A program made the translations under genes and the position numbers. A DNA stretch of 31,116 nucleotides from Lachnospiraceae bacterium UBA3273. Lineage in GTDB: Bacteria > Bacillota > Clostridia > Lachnospirales > Lachnospiraceae. Positions 24,501 to 30,907 of this stretch are shown here, one piece after another. The notes under the pieces were generated by a model that was not told the DNA's origin, did not search any database, and saw nothing but the letters and a program-made list of their open reading frames with translations. The first letter of the stretch is position 1; every line of letters starts with the position of its first letter. The stretch lies in contig DEUB01000057.1 of assembly GCA_002362385.1 (NCBI GenBank), positions 1 to 31,116 on the forward strand, written 5' to 3'.

Positions 24501-25120
24501 GAATAAGTAAACTTTGTAACCGGACATTCATAGGTTACCGGCTGCTTCTTTTTGATCAGGACCAAAAACTGCTCCATGGCAAAATCTCTGTTCCCCTCTT
24601 TTTTCCCGGCCTGGGCCAATGCCTGATAAACCTCCAGATACTGCCTTCCGCTCCCGTTTAAGATATCCACAAATTTTTCATCATAAAAGCAGTTTAAAGC
24701 CTCTTCCCAGTTTACCTTTGCCAGATTGGCAAAATGAAACAAATTCCTGATCTCTCCCAACTCACTGTTTAGAAAGGAACTTCCGATCCGTACTTCATAA
24801 GGAAGATAGTACTCGCCCAGATTGGAAATAATATAGAATTCTCCCTTTGCCAAATCGCCCTGCTCCATTCCGGAAGCATCAAAAATAAAGGGGACCTCCA
24901 GGCTTTTTCCTTTAAATCCTCCTTCAGGGCACTCCATCCTGTAATCGGTGGTATAAACATTTCCCCATGCCTCATGCTCTGCGCAGGAAAAGATCTGAAA
25001 CTTCCCCTTGTATTCCTTCCCCGCCTCTGTGGTAATCTCCAGCATGGGAACATTAAATTCCAGTGTGCCGCTGCCATATTCAAATCCATTATTCTGAAAA
25101 TACTCCATTCTGGAATCCAT
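21560..25120 (-). CDS. Giant helical-repeat protein with beta-sandwich N terminus, resembles DUF5717
   Basis: About 1186 residues from the ATG at 25120, chosen because GGGGAG lies nine bases upstream; the TTG at 25153 has no site. There is no signal peptide or membrane segment, so it is cytoplasmic. Two beta-rich domains come first: about residues 15-110 (L-E-F-N-V-P...E-V-R-I-G) and about 190-295 (Y-E-C-P-V-T-K-F-T-Y-S...C-E-I-L-V-D). The rest, about 320-1170, is mostly antiparallel helical repeats of TPR/HEAT character, interrupted near 700-760 by a beta-hairpin region (V-I-V-E-R-K-D-F-K-Y-C-I-V-R-H). It matches my recollection of DUF5717, a large family enriched in Lachnospiraceae. It is the first gene of the operon and likely the scaffold or client-binding partner of the Hsp70-like protein (inference). 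Confidence 0.82.
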   Translation of the reverse strand: MDSRMEYFQNNGFEYGSGTLEFNVPMLEITTEAGKEYKGKFQIFSCAEHEAWGNVYTTDYRMECPEGGFKGKSLEVPFIFDASGMEQGDLAKGEFYIISNLGEYYLPYEVRIGSSFLNSELGEIRNLFHFANLAKVNWEEALNCFYDEKFVDILNGSGRQYLEVYQALAQAGKKEGNRDFAMEQFLVLIKKKQPVTYECPVTKFTYSKEDVPDVVEIEIHRNGWGNTRLSVSVQGSFVTKDEQTLTQADFTNNTAVIKINVDRKKLHRGKNTARIQLRSEISEITCEILVDHWEGLSGKQIAGRRDKQVTDLLMRLYLDYRTGAKSGEECEKIAADVLDHVRGTEALMPALYDIHLKLLRGQENVATWLLRHAKRMMEGVQVPLSVYGYYLYLASMAKGEDREEAKEALNRYARQYPDRFILYWGYMHKENLRVTSPGNVYRKLKELWEKGCFSPVLYLEAAMVVLENPALFTIMDVFEIQLLLFMERYNLITEEFADRIYMAAESAKDYYPQLVALLEKYPAKDEEKMVKAMCLQYMRGGCKGKEAAKWFEKGILYDCRITGLYEAYVRSLEFDNLAVLPKEAVRYFAFDTSLDEGHLAYVYAKIIRQREELKPEYEEKIRSFVLKQLAAGRIDESLSYLYRNILLPEDMDPKMQEQLLGLVFAGEVIVERKDFKYCIVRHAGVKKQERFPVKNGRAVVMIYSEDYVLLFEDEKGLCRYLESGYEVHPLLGFERMKRLLKNCEMTNFGVCFHKCATEPLERIKGKEDLAAVEKVYRWLLNREELTEQFKRETAGKLLHAYVRFGLLEELDDYLQSLDIWDFEGKDRTEFVTILCERGFYEKAFSHALSYGCEKIESKIMARLCQVAIEDREGGYDKKLVNLTYRVFENGKYTETMICYLADWFRGTVKQMRDVWKAAVAMEVNALPLAQRILEQILFTDAYTSDRGKIFSYYCGHGGGGELSRLFLSMRAREYLVREEAVEEELFFKLEEYMMDGGEFLPEAGAAVLKYNSTRIQVLSEEEKALCKRLLEESLEKGIYFSFFGAYEALCPRLEIYGEKSYIEYHTRPGAGVAIHYILDKDNGEDGGYCTEEMVEIYQGIYQKEFRLFFGEQLQYYVTEGSGEQEQFVMSGSLEQSGVMGEGGHGRFRLLNDILLSMEVHDYATADVLVGEYARNGYLTAKMLHIQ

Positions 25121-25141
25121 CAGATTCATCTCCCCGCCGGA

Positions 25142-25169
25142 TTGTAATTTCAATAAAAATAGTTATAAT
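25142..25169 (+). promoter_or_regulatory. Promoter of the aminotransferase gene
   Basis: TTGTAA (25142-25147) and a perfect TATAAT (25164-25169) have a 16-base spacer. It lies face to face with the - strand promoter at 25171-25199, one base apart at the -10 boxes. The leader is about 115 nt. Confidence 0.6.
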
Positions 25170-25170
25170 A

Positions 25171-25199
25171 ATTATAGCATAAGTCAAATATGATTCCAA
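25171..25199 (-). promoter_or_regulatory. Promoter of the Hsp70-like operon
   Basis: On the - strand, TTGGAA (25194-25199) and a perfect TATAAT (25171-25176) have a 17-base spacer. The leader before the ATG at 25120 is about 45 nt. Confidence 0.7.
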
Positions 25200-25289
25200 C
25201 AAAGTCGTAAAAAGAGGTTTATGCAAAAAAAGACGGATTTTTTGTATTACTTATGCCGCTTCAAAGAAGGCGGCGGAATGGAGATTAAG

Positions 25290-26420
25290 ATGAAAAAACA
25301 AGGTACGGCATTTCATGGCAGCGATCTGGAAAAGATTGAAGAGGAATACGGCATTCCCAAAGAGCATATCGTAAGTTTTTCTGCAAATGTGAACCCCGTG
25401 GGATTTTCCGAAAAAGCCGGAGAAGCCCTTAAAAACAACATCTCTGTCATTTCCCGCTATCCGGACAGGGATTATAAAGAGTTAAAAGAGGCCATCGCTT
25501 CCTACACAGGCGCAGCCTCCAAAAATATAATCCTGGGAAACGGCGTAACAGAACTTCTGACACTGTTTATCAGTCTCATTTCTCCCAAACATGCAGTCAT
25601 TGCGGGACCGACCTATTCCGAATATGAGAAGGATCTGAAAAGATACGGCAGCAAGATCGGTTATATCATGGCCCAGGAATCTTCTGATTTCATCCTTACG
25701 GCGGAGAATATCATAGAAAACACCCCGGACGAAACAGATCTTCTCTTTTTGTGCAATCCCAATAATCCCACCTCCGGAGCGCTTTATAAAAAGGATCTGG
25801 AAAAATTATGTGATAATTTTCAAAAAAGAAACATTTGGCTTCTGATCGATGAAACTTATGTGGAATTTTCCCTGCGTTCCCACGAAATAACCGCCGCTGA
25901 TCTGACCGGCACCTACAAAAATCTCTTTGTTTTAAGAGGCACATCCAAATTTTTTGCCACTCCCGGGCTGCGCCTCGGCTATGCCCTGACCGGCAACGAA
26001 GACCTTCTTGACAGGGCAGCCAAAGCCCAGGACCCCTGGAATATAAATTCCGCAGCTGATCTGATGGGAACCGTTATGTTCCGGGATATCGGTTTCATCG
26101 ATCATATAAAAGAAACCATGGAACGGGAAAAACAATATGTTTGTCAAAGCCTGTCAGAAATTGAGGGCATCCGCATTTTTCCCGTCAACGGAAATTTCGT
26201 TCTGGTAAAGCTTCCCGAAAACAGCCTGACTTCCGGAGAACTCTTCGATATCCTGATCCGTCAGGGTATGATGATACGTGACTGTTCCACTTTTTCTGTT
26301 TTAGGAGACCGTTTTATCCGCATATGTTTCATGGAACACAAGGATAACGAGAGACTGATCCTCGCCATAAAGAAAGCCCTTTCTCAGCCCGTCTCCGCAA
26401 TGCGGGATACCCCTACGTAG
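25290..26420 (+). CDS. PLP-dependent aminotransferase/decarboxylase, CobD/HisC-like
   Basis: 376 residues from the ATG at 25290, where GGAG lies six bases upstream; earlier in-frame ATGs at 25221 and 25278 are possible. A fold-type I PLP enzyme. The N terminus F-H-G-S-D-L-E-K-I-E-E-E-Y-G-I-P-K-E-H-I-V-S-F-S-A-N-V-N-P is the pattern of threonine-phosphate decarboxylase (CobD) and its HisC relatives. The PLP-anchoring Asp/Tyr region is L-L-I-D-E-T-Y-V-E-F, the Schiff-base lysine is in R-G-T-S-K-F-F-A-T-P-G-L-R-L-G-Y, and C-N-P-N-N-P-T-S-G is intact. No cobalamin or histidine genes are nearby, so the substrate is open. Its last codons overlap the convergent SpoIID-like gene by 37 bases. Confidence 0.88.
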   Translation: MKKQGTAFHGSDLEKIEEEYGIPKEHIVSFSANVNPVGFSEKAGEALKNNISVISRYPDRDYKELKEAIASYTGAASKNIILGNGVTELLTLFISLISPKHAVIAGPTYSEYEKDLKRYGSKIGYIMAQESSDFILTAENIIENTPDETDLLFLCNPNNPTSGALYKKDLEKLCDNFQKRNIWLLIDETYVEFSLRSHEITAADLTGTYKNLFVLRGTSKFFATPGLRLGYALTGNEDLLDRAAKAQDPWNINSAADLMGTVMFRDIGFIDHIKETMEREKQYVCQSLSEIEGIRIFPVNGNFVLVKLPENSLTSGELFDILIRQGMMIRDCSTFSVLGDRFIRICFMEHKDNERLILAIKKALSQPVSAMRDTPT

Positions 26421-27628
26421 ATGTCGGAGATTTCATACCAGGTAGGATAATCCACGATTCCCGTTACCGGCAGCAGAAATACCCTCTGAAAAGTCTCCAC
26501 TGCTTCCTTTGTACGCTCTCCGTAAATACCGTCCGCCACGATCCTGGGAATCGCCGGGTAGTTCTGGCTGATGCGGTTTAACTGTTCCTGGATCTGCATA
26601 ACCTTTCCGCCCTGTGCCCCTACAGACAGATTATAACCGGGAAAAGAGGAGGGAACGCCTGAAACATATTCCGTTGAATTGATGTACATGTCATTTCCAT
26701 AATAATACCTTATGATCTCTATAGCCGAGTATCCTTCCTCCGCCAGATATTTGGAGCCCCACTGCTTTAAGCCGTCACAGCTTACCCTGACGCCGTCGCA
26801 GTAAGAAGTAAATATAGGCTGGCGTACGCCCGGTCTCGACAGGAAATTGTTGAAAATGGAGTCCACCAGATAGGAAATATTTTCATAGATATTTCTTCCG
26901 TATATCCATTTCTGGTCATATGCGGTAGAACTTGTAATGGTAAAGTTCTTCCCCTGATTCCTGTACCATTCCGTATAGACACGGTTCAGCGTAAAAGACA
27001 TAATACATAAAATATTGGCGTAGATGGCCGCCTCCGGCCACGTTGCATAGATCTCGCAGCTTGCCACGTTTTTAATATAGTCCTTGTATTTCACATAATA
27101 ATTGGGAGCGGAATTATCGTTGGGATTTCCGTCATGGACGATCACATACTCCGGAATTACCACGCGGCTCAAAACAATTTCCCCGCTTTCATCCATAGGC
27201 TTGATCTCATCCTCCGGGATTTTGGGAGGATATTCATAATATAACGTATGAGGTTCAATGGTTACGTCGTCGCTTACAAGATCAGGCTCTTCCACCGGAT
27301 TCATCGTTATCCTCTGTATGGAAAGCTCATCCGCCAGCAGTTCGCTGGCAATTACCTGCACAGACTCATATCCCGCAGCGGATACGGATATATTATATTC
27401 CGCATACGGCCTTAAATCCTGGGGCTCCAGGCTCAGCTCCACAGGCGGCGCCGGAAGCGTCAGCCTTTCCGTCTGTCCGCTTTCGTTTGTAGTGATCTCC
27501 TCCAATGTATCTTCCGGATCTGCAGTATAGGAGATCCGTACCGTGGCGTTTTGTACAGGAATCAGCCCGATGGCACTGGTTACCTCTATGATCAATTGTC
27601 CCCTTGCAGTATTGTCATTTTCAGGCAT
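26384..27628 (-). CDS. SpoIID-like peptidoglycan protein with C-terminal peptidoglycan-binding domain
   Basis: 414 residues from the ATG at 27628; the GTG at 27643 is less likely. Three parts are visible. Residues about 10-110 form a carboxypeptidase-regulatory/CnaB-like beta domain. About 155-315 is a SpoIID-like domain, with Y-I-K-N-V-A-S-C-E-I-Y-A-T-W-P-E-A-A; the Glu corresponds to the catalytic Glu of SpoIID lytic transglycosylases. Cysteines in Y-C-D-G-V-R-V-S-C could bind metal, as reported for clostridial SpoIID. About 335-405 is a PG_binding_1 domain with A-D-G-I-Y-G-E-R-T-K-E-A-V-E-T-F-Q. No signal peptide or membrane anchor is visible, so it may act in the mother cell or be released at lysis. 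Its ribosome binding site is inside a terminator-like hairpin. Confidence 0.82.
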   Translation of the reverse strand: MPENDNTARGQLIIEVTSAIGLIPVQNATVRISYTADPEDTLEEITTNESGQTERLTLPAPPVELSLEPQDLRPYAEYNISVSAAGYESVQVIASELLADELSIQRITMNPVEEPDLVSDDVTIEPHTLYYEYPPKIPEDEIKPMDESGEIVLSRVVIPEYVIVHDGNPNDNSAPNYYVKYKDYIKNVASCEIYATWPEAAIYANILCIMSFTLNRVYTEWYRNQGKNFTITSSTAYDQKWIYGRNIYENISYLVDSIFNNFLSRPGVRQPIFTSYCDGVRVSCDGLKQWGSKYLAEEGYSAIEIIRYYYGNDMYINSTEYVSGVPSSFPGYNLSVGAQGGKVMQIQEQLNRISQNYPAIPRIVADGIYGERTKEAVETFQRVFLLPVTGIVDYPTWYEISDIYVGVSRIAETG

Positions 27629-27672
27629 AAAAAACCTCTGCACTTTTTTATTACTATATGCAGAGGTCTTTT
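27629..27672. terminator. Bidirectional terminator-like hairpin overlapping a ribosome binding site
   Basis: A perfect 8-bp stem CCTCTGCA / TGCAGAGG (27635-27642 and 27659-27666) has a 16-nt loop. On the - strand it is followed by six T that directly abut the ATG at 27628; on the + strand by TCTTTT. The AGAGG of the 3' arm is also the ribosome binding site of the SpoIID-like gene. It ends the ABC operon above. Confidence 0.75.
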
Positions 27673-27697
27673 AATTTCACACTATTTTACAGGGAAA

Positions 27698-28537
27698 TTA
27701 TTCCAGATTCAGTTTTTTCTCCAGGAAATATTTGTTTGCAAAGTAAAGGCCTATGATCATTCCGATAGTAATGACAAGCCACAGGGCAGCAAAAATATTT
27801 ATGGTAAACTGGGACGGAAGTTGATCCGACACCAGCATAAAGGGAACGGATATGATATTTGTTACCAGGCTTTTAGCCATATTGAAACCGATCAGGATGA
27901 AAACTGACACTAAAAATTTCCGCTTTTTGCTGAGCTGGCCGATCCCTACTGCCGCATACATCAACAAAAGCTCTGCAATAGGCCACAAGATCGCTGCCAG
28001 TATGGAACATATCAAAGCCGGAGACACTTCCATAAAATCTTCATCCCGGAAGATATAGCGCAATGCTTCAAAAAATTCCTTTATCGCCTCCCAGAAATCT
28101 GAGATCCTGATCTCTCCCACCTGGGCGACCATAACCAATATCATCCCCAGTATGCTGGCAGCGACAACGATCCAGATCAAATACTGCCAGATCACTCCTA
28201 CGATCAGTTTTGAAAAGATCAGTTCAGTGCTTTTAACAGGCAGTGTGTTCATCAGATAGCCATGATCCGTAAACAGATTTTTATAATATCTGTAAAAGAA
28301 AAAGTATTTTACGACAAAAACCACACCTATAATGCCCCATACAAGCATCATAAAATAGAACATGACCATGGTTGCAGTAAAACCTTCCATAGCGTCGTTC
28401 ATCCGGGAATTTCCTCTCCAGATATCCAGACTGAAAATTATCATGCCTATGATGGCCAATCCTACGACGATCAGGCTGCAGACCGTTCCTACGGACCATG
28501 TATCCTTCCATTCATGCTTAATTAATTTCTTTAACAT
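27698..28537 (-). CDS. ABC-2-type transporter permease
   Basis: A 279-residue membrane protein with about six to seven helices. It begins M-L-K-K-L-I-K-H-E-W-K-D-T-W, a typical cytoplasmic start of ABC-2/YtrC-like permeases. A large loop with acidic stretch (about 140-175, R-I-S-D-F-W-E-A-I-K-E-F-F-E-A-L) lies between helices. The start overlaps the end of the ATPase gene by seven bases, so they are translationally coupled. Together with the GntR and ATPase genes it forms a Ytr-like export or sensing module, a type induced by cell-wall-active antibiotics in Bacillus. The substrate is unknown. Confidence 0.87.
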   Translation of the reverse strand: MLKKLIKHEWKDTWSVGTVCSLIVVGLAIIGMIIFSLDIWRGNSRMNDAMEGFTATMVMFYFMMLVWGIIGVVFVVKYFFFYRYYKNLFTDHGYLMNTLPVKSTELIFSKLIVGVIWQYLIWIVVAASILGMILVMVAQVGEIRISDFWEAIKEFFEALRYIFRDEDFMEVSPALICSILAAILWPIAELLLMYAAVGIGQLSKKRKFLVSVFILIGFNMAKSLVTNIISVPFMLVSDQLPSQFTINIFAALWLVITIGMIIGLYFANKYFLEKKLNLE

Positions 28538-29550
28538 GCAAACACCTCCCTGAAATAAGAATCCACCGTTTTACCAAATTGCGCGCGGATGTTATCTACC
28601 GTACTCTGTACTACCAGCTGCCCGTTTTTAATAAAAATCACATCGTCCAAAATATTCTCTATGTCCGAGATCAGGTGTGTACAGATCAAAAGAGATGCTT
28701 CCGGATTATAATTAGTCAGAATCGTACGCAGAATATAATCCCTTGCCGCGGGATCCACACCTGCAATAGGCTCATCCAGAATATAAAGCTGTGCGGACCG
28801 GCTCATGACTAAGATCAGCTGAACCTTTTCCTTTGTGCCCTTTGAAAGGGTTTTTAACCTGGCATCGGAAGGGATTCCCAGCGCCTGCAGCATGGCATAC
28901 GCCCTGTCCGCATGAAAATCCGCATAAAATTCTGCAAAAAAGGAAACCAGGCTTTTCACATCCCTCTGCGCTTCTAAATAGGTTCTCTCCGGCAGATAGG
29001 ACACAACGGATTTTGTGTAGGGTCCCGGCTCGCTTCCGTTAATCAGAACCTGACCGCTTGTAGGCGTCAAAAGGCCGTTTACCAATTTGATCAAAGTAGT
29101 TTTTCCGCTTCCGTTAGGTCCTAAAAGTCCTACGATATGACCTTTTTCAATTCTTAAATTCATCTGGTTCAAAGCAGGAACTCCTGTATTGTAACACTTC
29201 GTTAAATTTATGCATTCCAGCAGGGAAGGTCCTTCTCCGCTTTTTTCCATAGGCTCCATAATGAATTTTACCGGCGGTCTGTTCATCTGATAGCCATAAG
29301 GCGGCAAAGCGTTCATCGGCATTCCGTTTGCTCCGTACGGCGGCATGCCATTCATGGGCATTCCGTTCACTGGCGCTCCATTTACAGGCATTCCGTTCAT
29401 CGGCGCTCCGTTCATGGGCATCCCGTTCACTGGCGCTCCATTTACAGGCATCCCGTTCATCGGGCCTCCATTCATGGGCATTCCGTTCATCGGCGCCCCG
29501 TTTACTGGTGTTTCATTCATCGGCATTCCGTAGTTATTCTGGTCACTCAT
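28531..29550 (-). CDS. ABC transporter ATP-binding protein with N-terminal Met-Pro-Asn-Gly repeats
   Basis: A 339-residue ATPase. Residues 9-73 are a low-complexity tail of five-residue units of the type [MAG]-P-[MV]-N-G, followed by P-P-Y-G-rich linkers to about residue 93. The ATPase domain starts near 108 (L-L-E-C-I-N-L-T-K-C-Y). Walker A is G-P-N-G-S-G-K-T-T, the signature is L-S-K-G-T-K-E-K-V, Walker B is L-Y-I-L-D-E-P-I-A-G-V-D, and the switch is I-C-T-H-L. The core is a normal YtrB-like ATPase, so the tail is an added feature not expected in the family. Its start overlaps the GntR stop by four bases. Likely a homodimer with the downstream permease. Confidence 0.92.
   Translation of the reverse strand: MSDQNNYGMPMNETPVNGAPMNGMPMNGGPMNGMPVNGAPVNGMPMNGAPMNGMPVNGAPVNGMPMNGMPPYGANGMPMNALPPYGYQMNRPPVKFIMEPMEKSGEGPSLLECINLTKCYNTGVPALNQMNLRIEKGHIVGLLGPNGSGKTTLIKLVNGLLTPTSGQVLINGSEPGPYTKSVVSYLPERTYLEAQRDVKSLVSFFAEFYADFHADRAYAMLQALGIPSDARLKTLSKGTKEKVQLILVMSRSAQLYILDEPIAGVDPAARDYILRTILTNYNPEASLLICTHLISDIENILDDVIFIKNGQLVVQSTVDNIRAQFGKTVDSYFREVFAC
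29341..29526 (-). repeat. 15-bp coding repeat with 60-bp higher-order unit
   Basis: About thirteen in-frame copies of a 15-bp unit encode [MAG]-P-[MV]-N-G. Alternation of units creates a longer 60-bp period, seen twice: M-P-M-N-G-[GA]-P-M-N-G then M-P-V-N-G-A-P-V-N-G. The high DNA identity between units points to expansion by slippage, and copy number probably varies between strains. Confidence 0.9.
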
Positions 29551-29921
29551 TTTTCGTCCCCTCCATCTAATTTTGCACTGGCCAAAGCAAGGGCTTCCCT
29601 TCTTTCATATCCAATCTCTTCCATCTTTACAAAAAACTGTTCCACACATATATCCGCCAGTTCTTTTTCTTTTTGACTGATGATCCCCGGATTATCAGCG
29701 ACTGTTCTTCCGTTTGTCCTCATAGTAACGATCAATCCCATCTGTTCCAAATTAGCAAAGGCTCTCTGCATCGTATTGGGATTTACTCCGGCTTCCGCCG
29801 CCAGATCCCTGACGCTTGGCAGCTTTTCTCCCGGTTTATATTCTCCGGCAATGATTTTACTTTGCAGAATTTCCACAAGCTGAACATAGATCGGCCGATC
29901 TCCGTCCAGATTCCAAGCCAT
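29547..29921 (-). CDS. GntR-family regulator, YtrA type
   Basis: 124 residues from the ATG at 29921, with GAGGAGG six bases upstream; the longer frame to 29966 is not needed. The N-terminal winged helix begins P-I-Y-V-Q-L-V-E-I-L-Q-S-K-I-I-A-G-E-Y-K-P-G-E-K-L-P with S-V-R-D-L-A-A-E-A-G-V-N-P-N-T-M-Q-R-A, the classic GntR recognition helix region. The effector part is only a short helical tail, as in the YtrA subfamily, which controls adjacent ABC transporter genes. The palindrome on its promoter is a probable autoregulatory operator. It heads the GntR-ATPase-permease operon. Confidence 0.93.
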   Translation of the reverse strand: MAWNLDGDRPIYVQLVEILQSKIIAGEYKPGEKLPSVRDLAAEAGVNPNTMQRAFANLEQMGLIVTMRTNGRTVADNPGIISQKEKELADICVEQFFVKMEEIGYERREALALASAKLDGGDEK

Positions 29922-29982
29922 ACAATACCTCCTCTCTGTTCCCTGACAGTTTCCCGTTACGGGCATTGTCTTATTGTATTGT

Positions 29983-30028
29983 TGTATTACTTGCTTAATA
30001 CATTATACCAGTTTGAAGTAAAAGTCAA
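29983..30028 (-). promoter_or_regulatory. Promoter and operator of the YtrA-type operon
   Basis: On the - strand an extended -10 (TG then TATAAT, 30002-30007) lies 15 bases below a TTGACT -35 (30023-30028). Just downstream, over the start site, is the perfect palindrome TGTATTA-n6-TAATACA (29983-30002), the likely GntR operator. Confidence 0.75.
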
Positions 30029-30060
30029 TACCAAAATTCACATTTTTTATTTTTTCATAT

Positions 30061-30173
30061 AAAAAACAGCCCGGCATTGTCCTCGAAGCGGCCGGCATAC
30101 ATATTTTTACCAATTTTCTTCTTAATATTGCCGTCCCAAAAGGATTCTTATCTCCATAACCGGACTGTTTTTT
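30061..30173. repeat. 113-bp element bounded by 14-bp inverted repeats with T-runs
   Basis: AAAAAACAGCCCGG (30061-30074) and CCGGACTGTTTTTT (30160-30173) match at 13 of 14 positions as inverted repeats, and the odd pair is a G-U wobble in RNA. Either strand would form a long-range stem ending in a U-run. The 85 bases between them have an inner CCGGC/GCCGG pair next to one end. It may be a bidirectional terminator, a small structured RNA or a miniature inverted-repeat element. It lies after the LiaF-like gene. Confidence 0.55.
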
Positions 30174-30192
30174 AGAATATCATACCCGCTAT

Positions 30193-30906
30193 TTAAATAT
30201 AATAAATCTCTACCGCACCAAAGTTCACATTTCCTCTCAAATATAATACTTTTCCCTCTTCCGTCCACTGGGTGCTGCCATGCTCATTCACGCCGGCAAA
30301 GTTACTGGTAATGGTGTTTTCGACCTTCCACGCCTTAGGAATAAACAATTTTATTTCCCCAAAAGAAACATCCACATAAACCTCAGCAGAAGCGTTTTGA
30401 ATGACTGCGTTGTCAAAGTATACCGTAAGTGCTCCAAAAGAAGCGCTCAGATCTCCGCTTACAAAGTTATCGCTTTCCACATATTTAACGATGGAACCGA
30501 ATTTCAGCCTTACTTCAATATGGTCGCAAGTCTCATTATCCACCACCTGTTCATACCCTTCTATTCCCCTATAACTCTCCCTTCTGTTCTTCCTTATCTT
30601 CCTTAATTGATTGCCAAAGATCAGATTCAATCCCAAAGACAAAAGCAAGGCCGCAAGCAGTATCCTGAAGGGGCTTACAGGGGGCATTCCTATTTCCTCT
30701 GAAAATACAATAATAAGAAATGCCGCCGAAAAACAAATGCCTTCTATAGAAACGGAAATAATGCTTTTTATCATTACCGCTGCCAGAAGAATGCCGATGA
30801 GCAGCCTGAACGCCCCGATACCCGGGTCAACTCCGAAAATGTTCAGAAGCATCAGCCCCGCCACCATAATCAAAACAAATCCCCAGAAAATATTATTCCT
30901 TTTCAT
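30193..30906 (-). CDS. LiaF-like membrane protein
   Basis: 237 residues. Four membrane helices fill about residues 5-100, starting F-W-G-F-V-L-I-M-V-A-G-L-M-L-L. A basic connector (L-R-K-I-R-K-N-R-R-E) follows, then a cytoplasmic beta-rich domain (about 128-237) with repeated F-G-[SAE] turns: K-F-G-S-I-V-K, S-F-G-A-L-T-V-Y-F, S-F-G-E-I-K-L-F-I-P and N-F-G-A-V-E-I-Y. This is the pattern of the LiaF C-terminal/cell-wall-active antibiotics response family. It starts one base after the LytTR gene stop with AAGGAGAGG before the ATG, so the two form a regulator plus membrane-sensor pair. The signal is unknown. Confidence 0.85.
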   Translation of the reverse strand: MKRNNIFWGFVLIMVAGLMLLNIFGVDPGIGAFRLLIGILLAAVMIKSIISVSIEGICFSAAFLIIVFSEEIGMPPVSPFRILLAALLLSLGLNLIFGNQLRKIRKNRRESYRGIEGYEQVVDNETCDHIEVRLKFGSIVKYVESDNFVSGDLSASFGALTVYFDNAVIQNASAEVYVDVSFGEIKLFIPKAWKVENTITSNFAGVNEHGSTQWTEEGKVLYLRGNVNFGAVEIYYI

Positions 30907-30907
30907 A

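Noticed and set aside
26331..26420. Frameshift at the end of the aminotransferase gene
   Set aside because: The frame runs through the conserved C-terminal helix to a normal stop; the overlap with the neighbour is only 37 bases.
29341..29526. Possible CRISPR array
   Set aside because: Repeats are contiguous 15-bp coding units without unique spacers, and no cas genes are present.
29328..29570. Long open frames on the + strand opposite the Met-Pro-Asn-Gly repeat
   Set aside because: They are antisense shadows of a 15-bp repeat that keeps all frames open; no ribosome binding site, and the - strand frame continues into a real ATPase.
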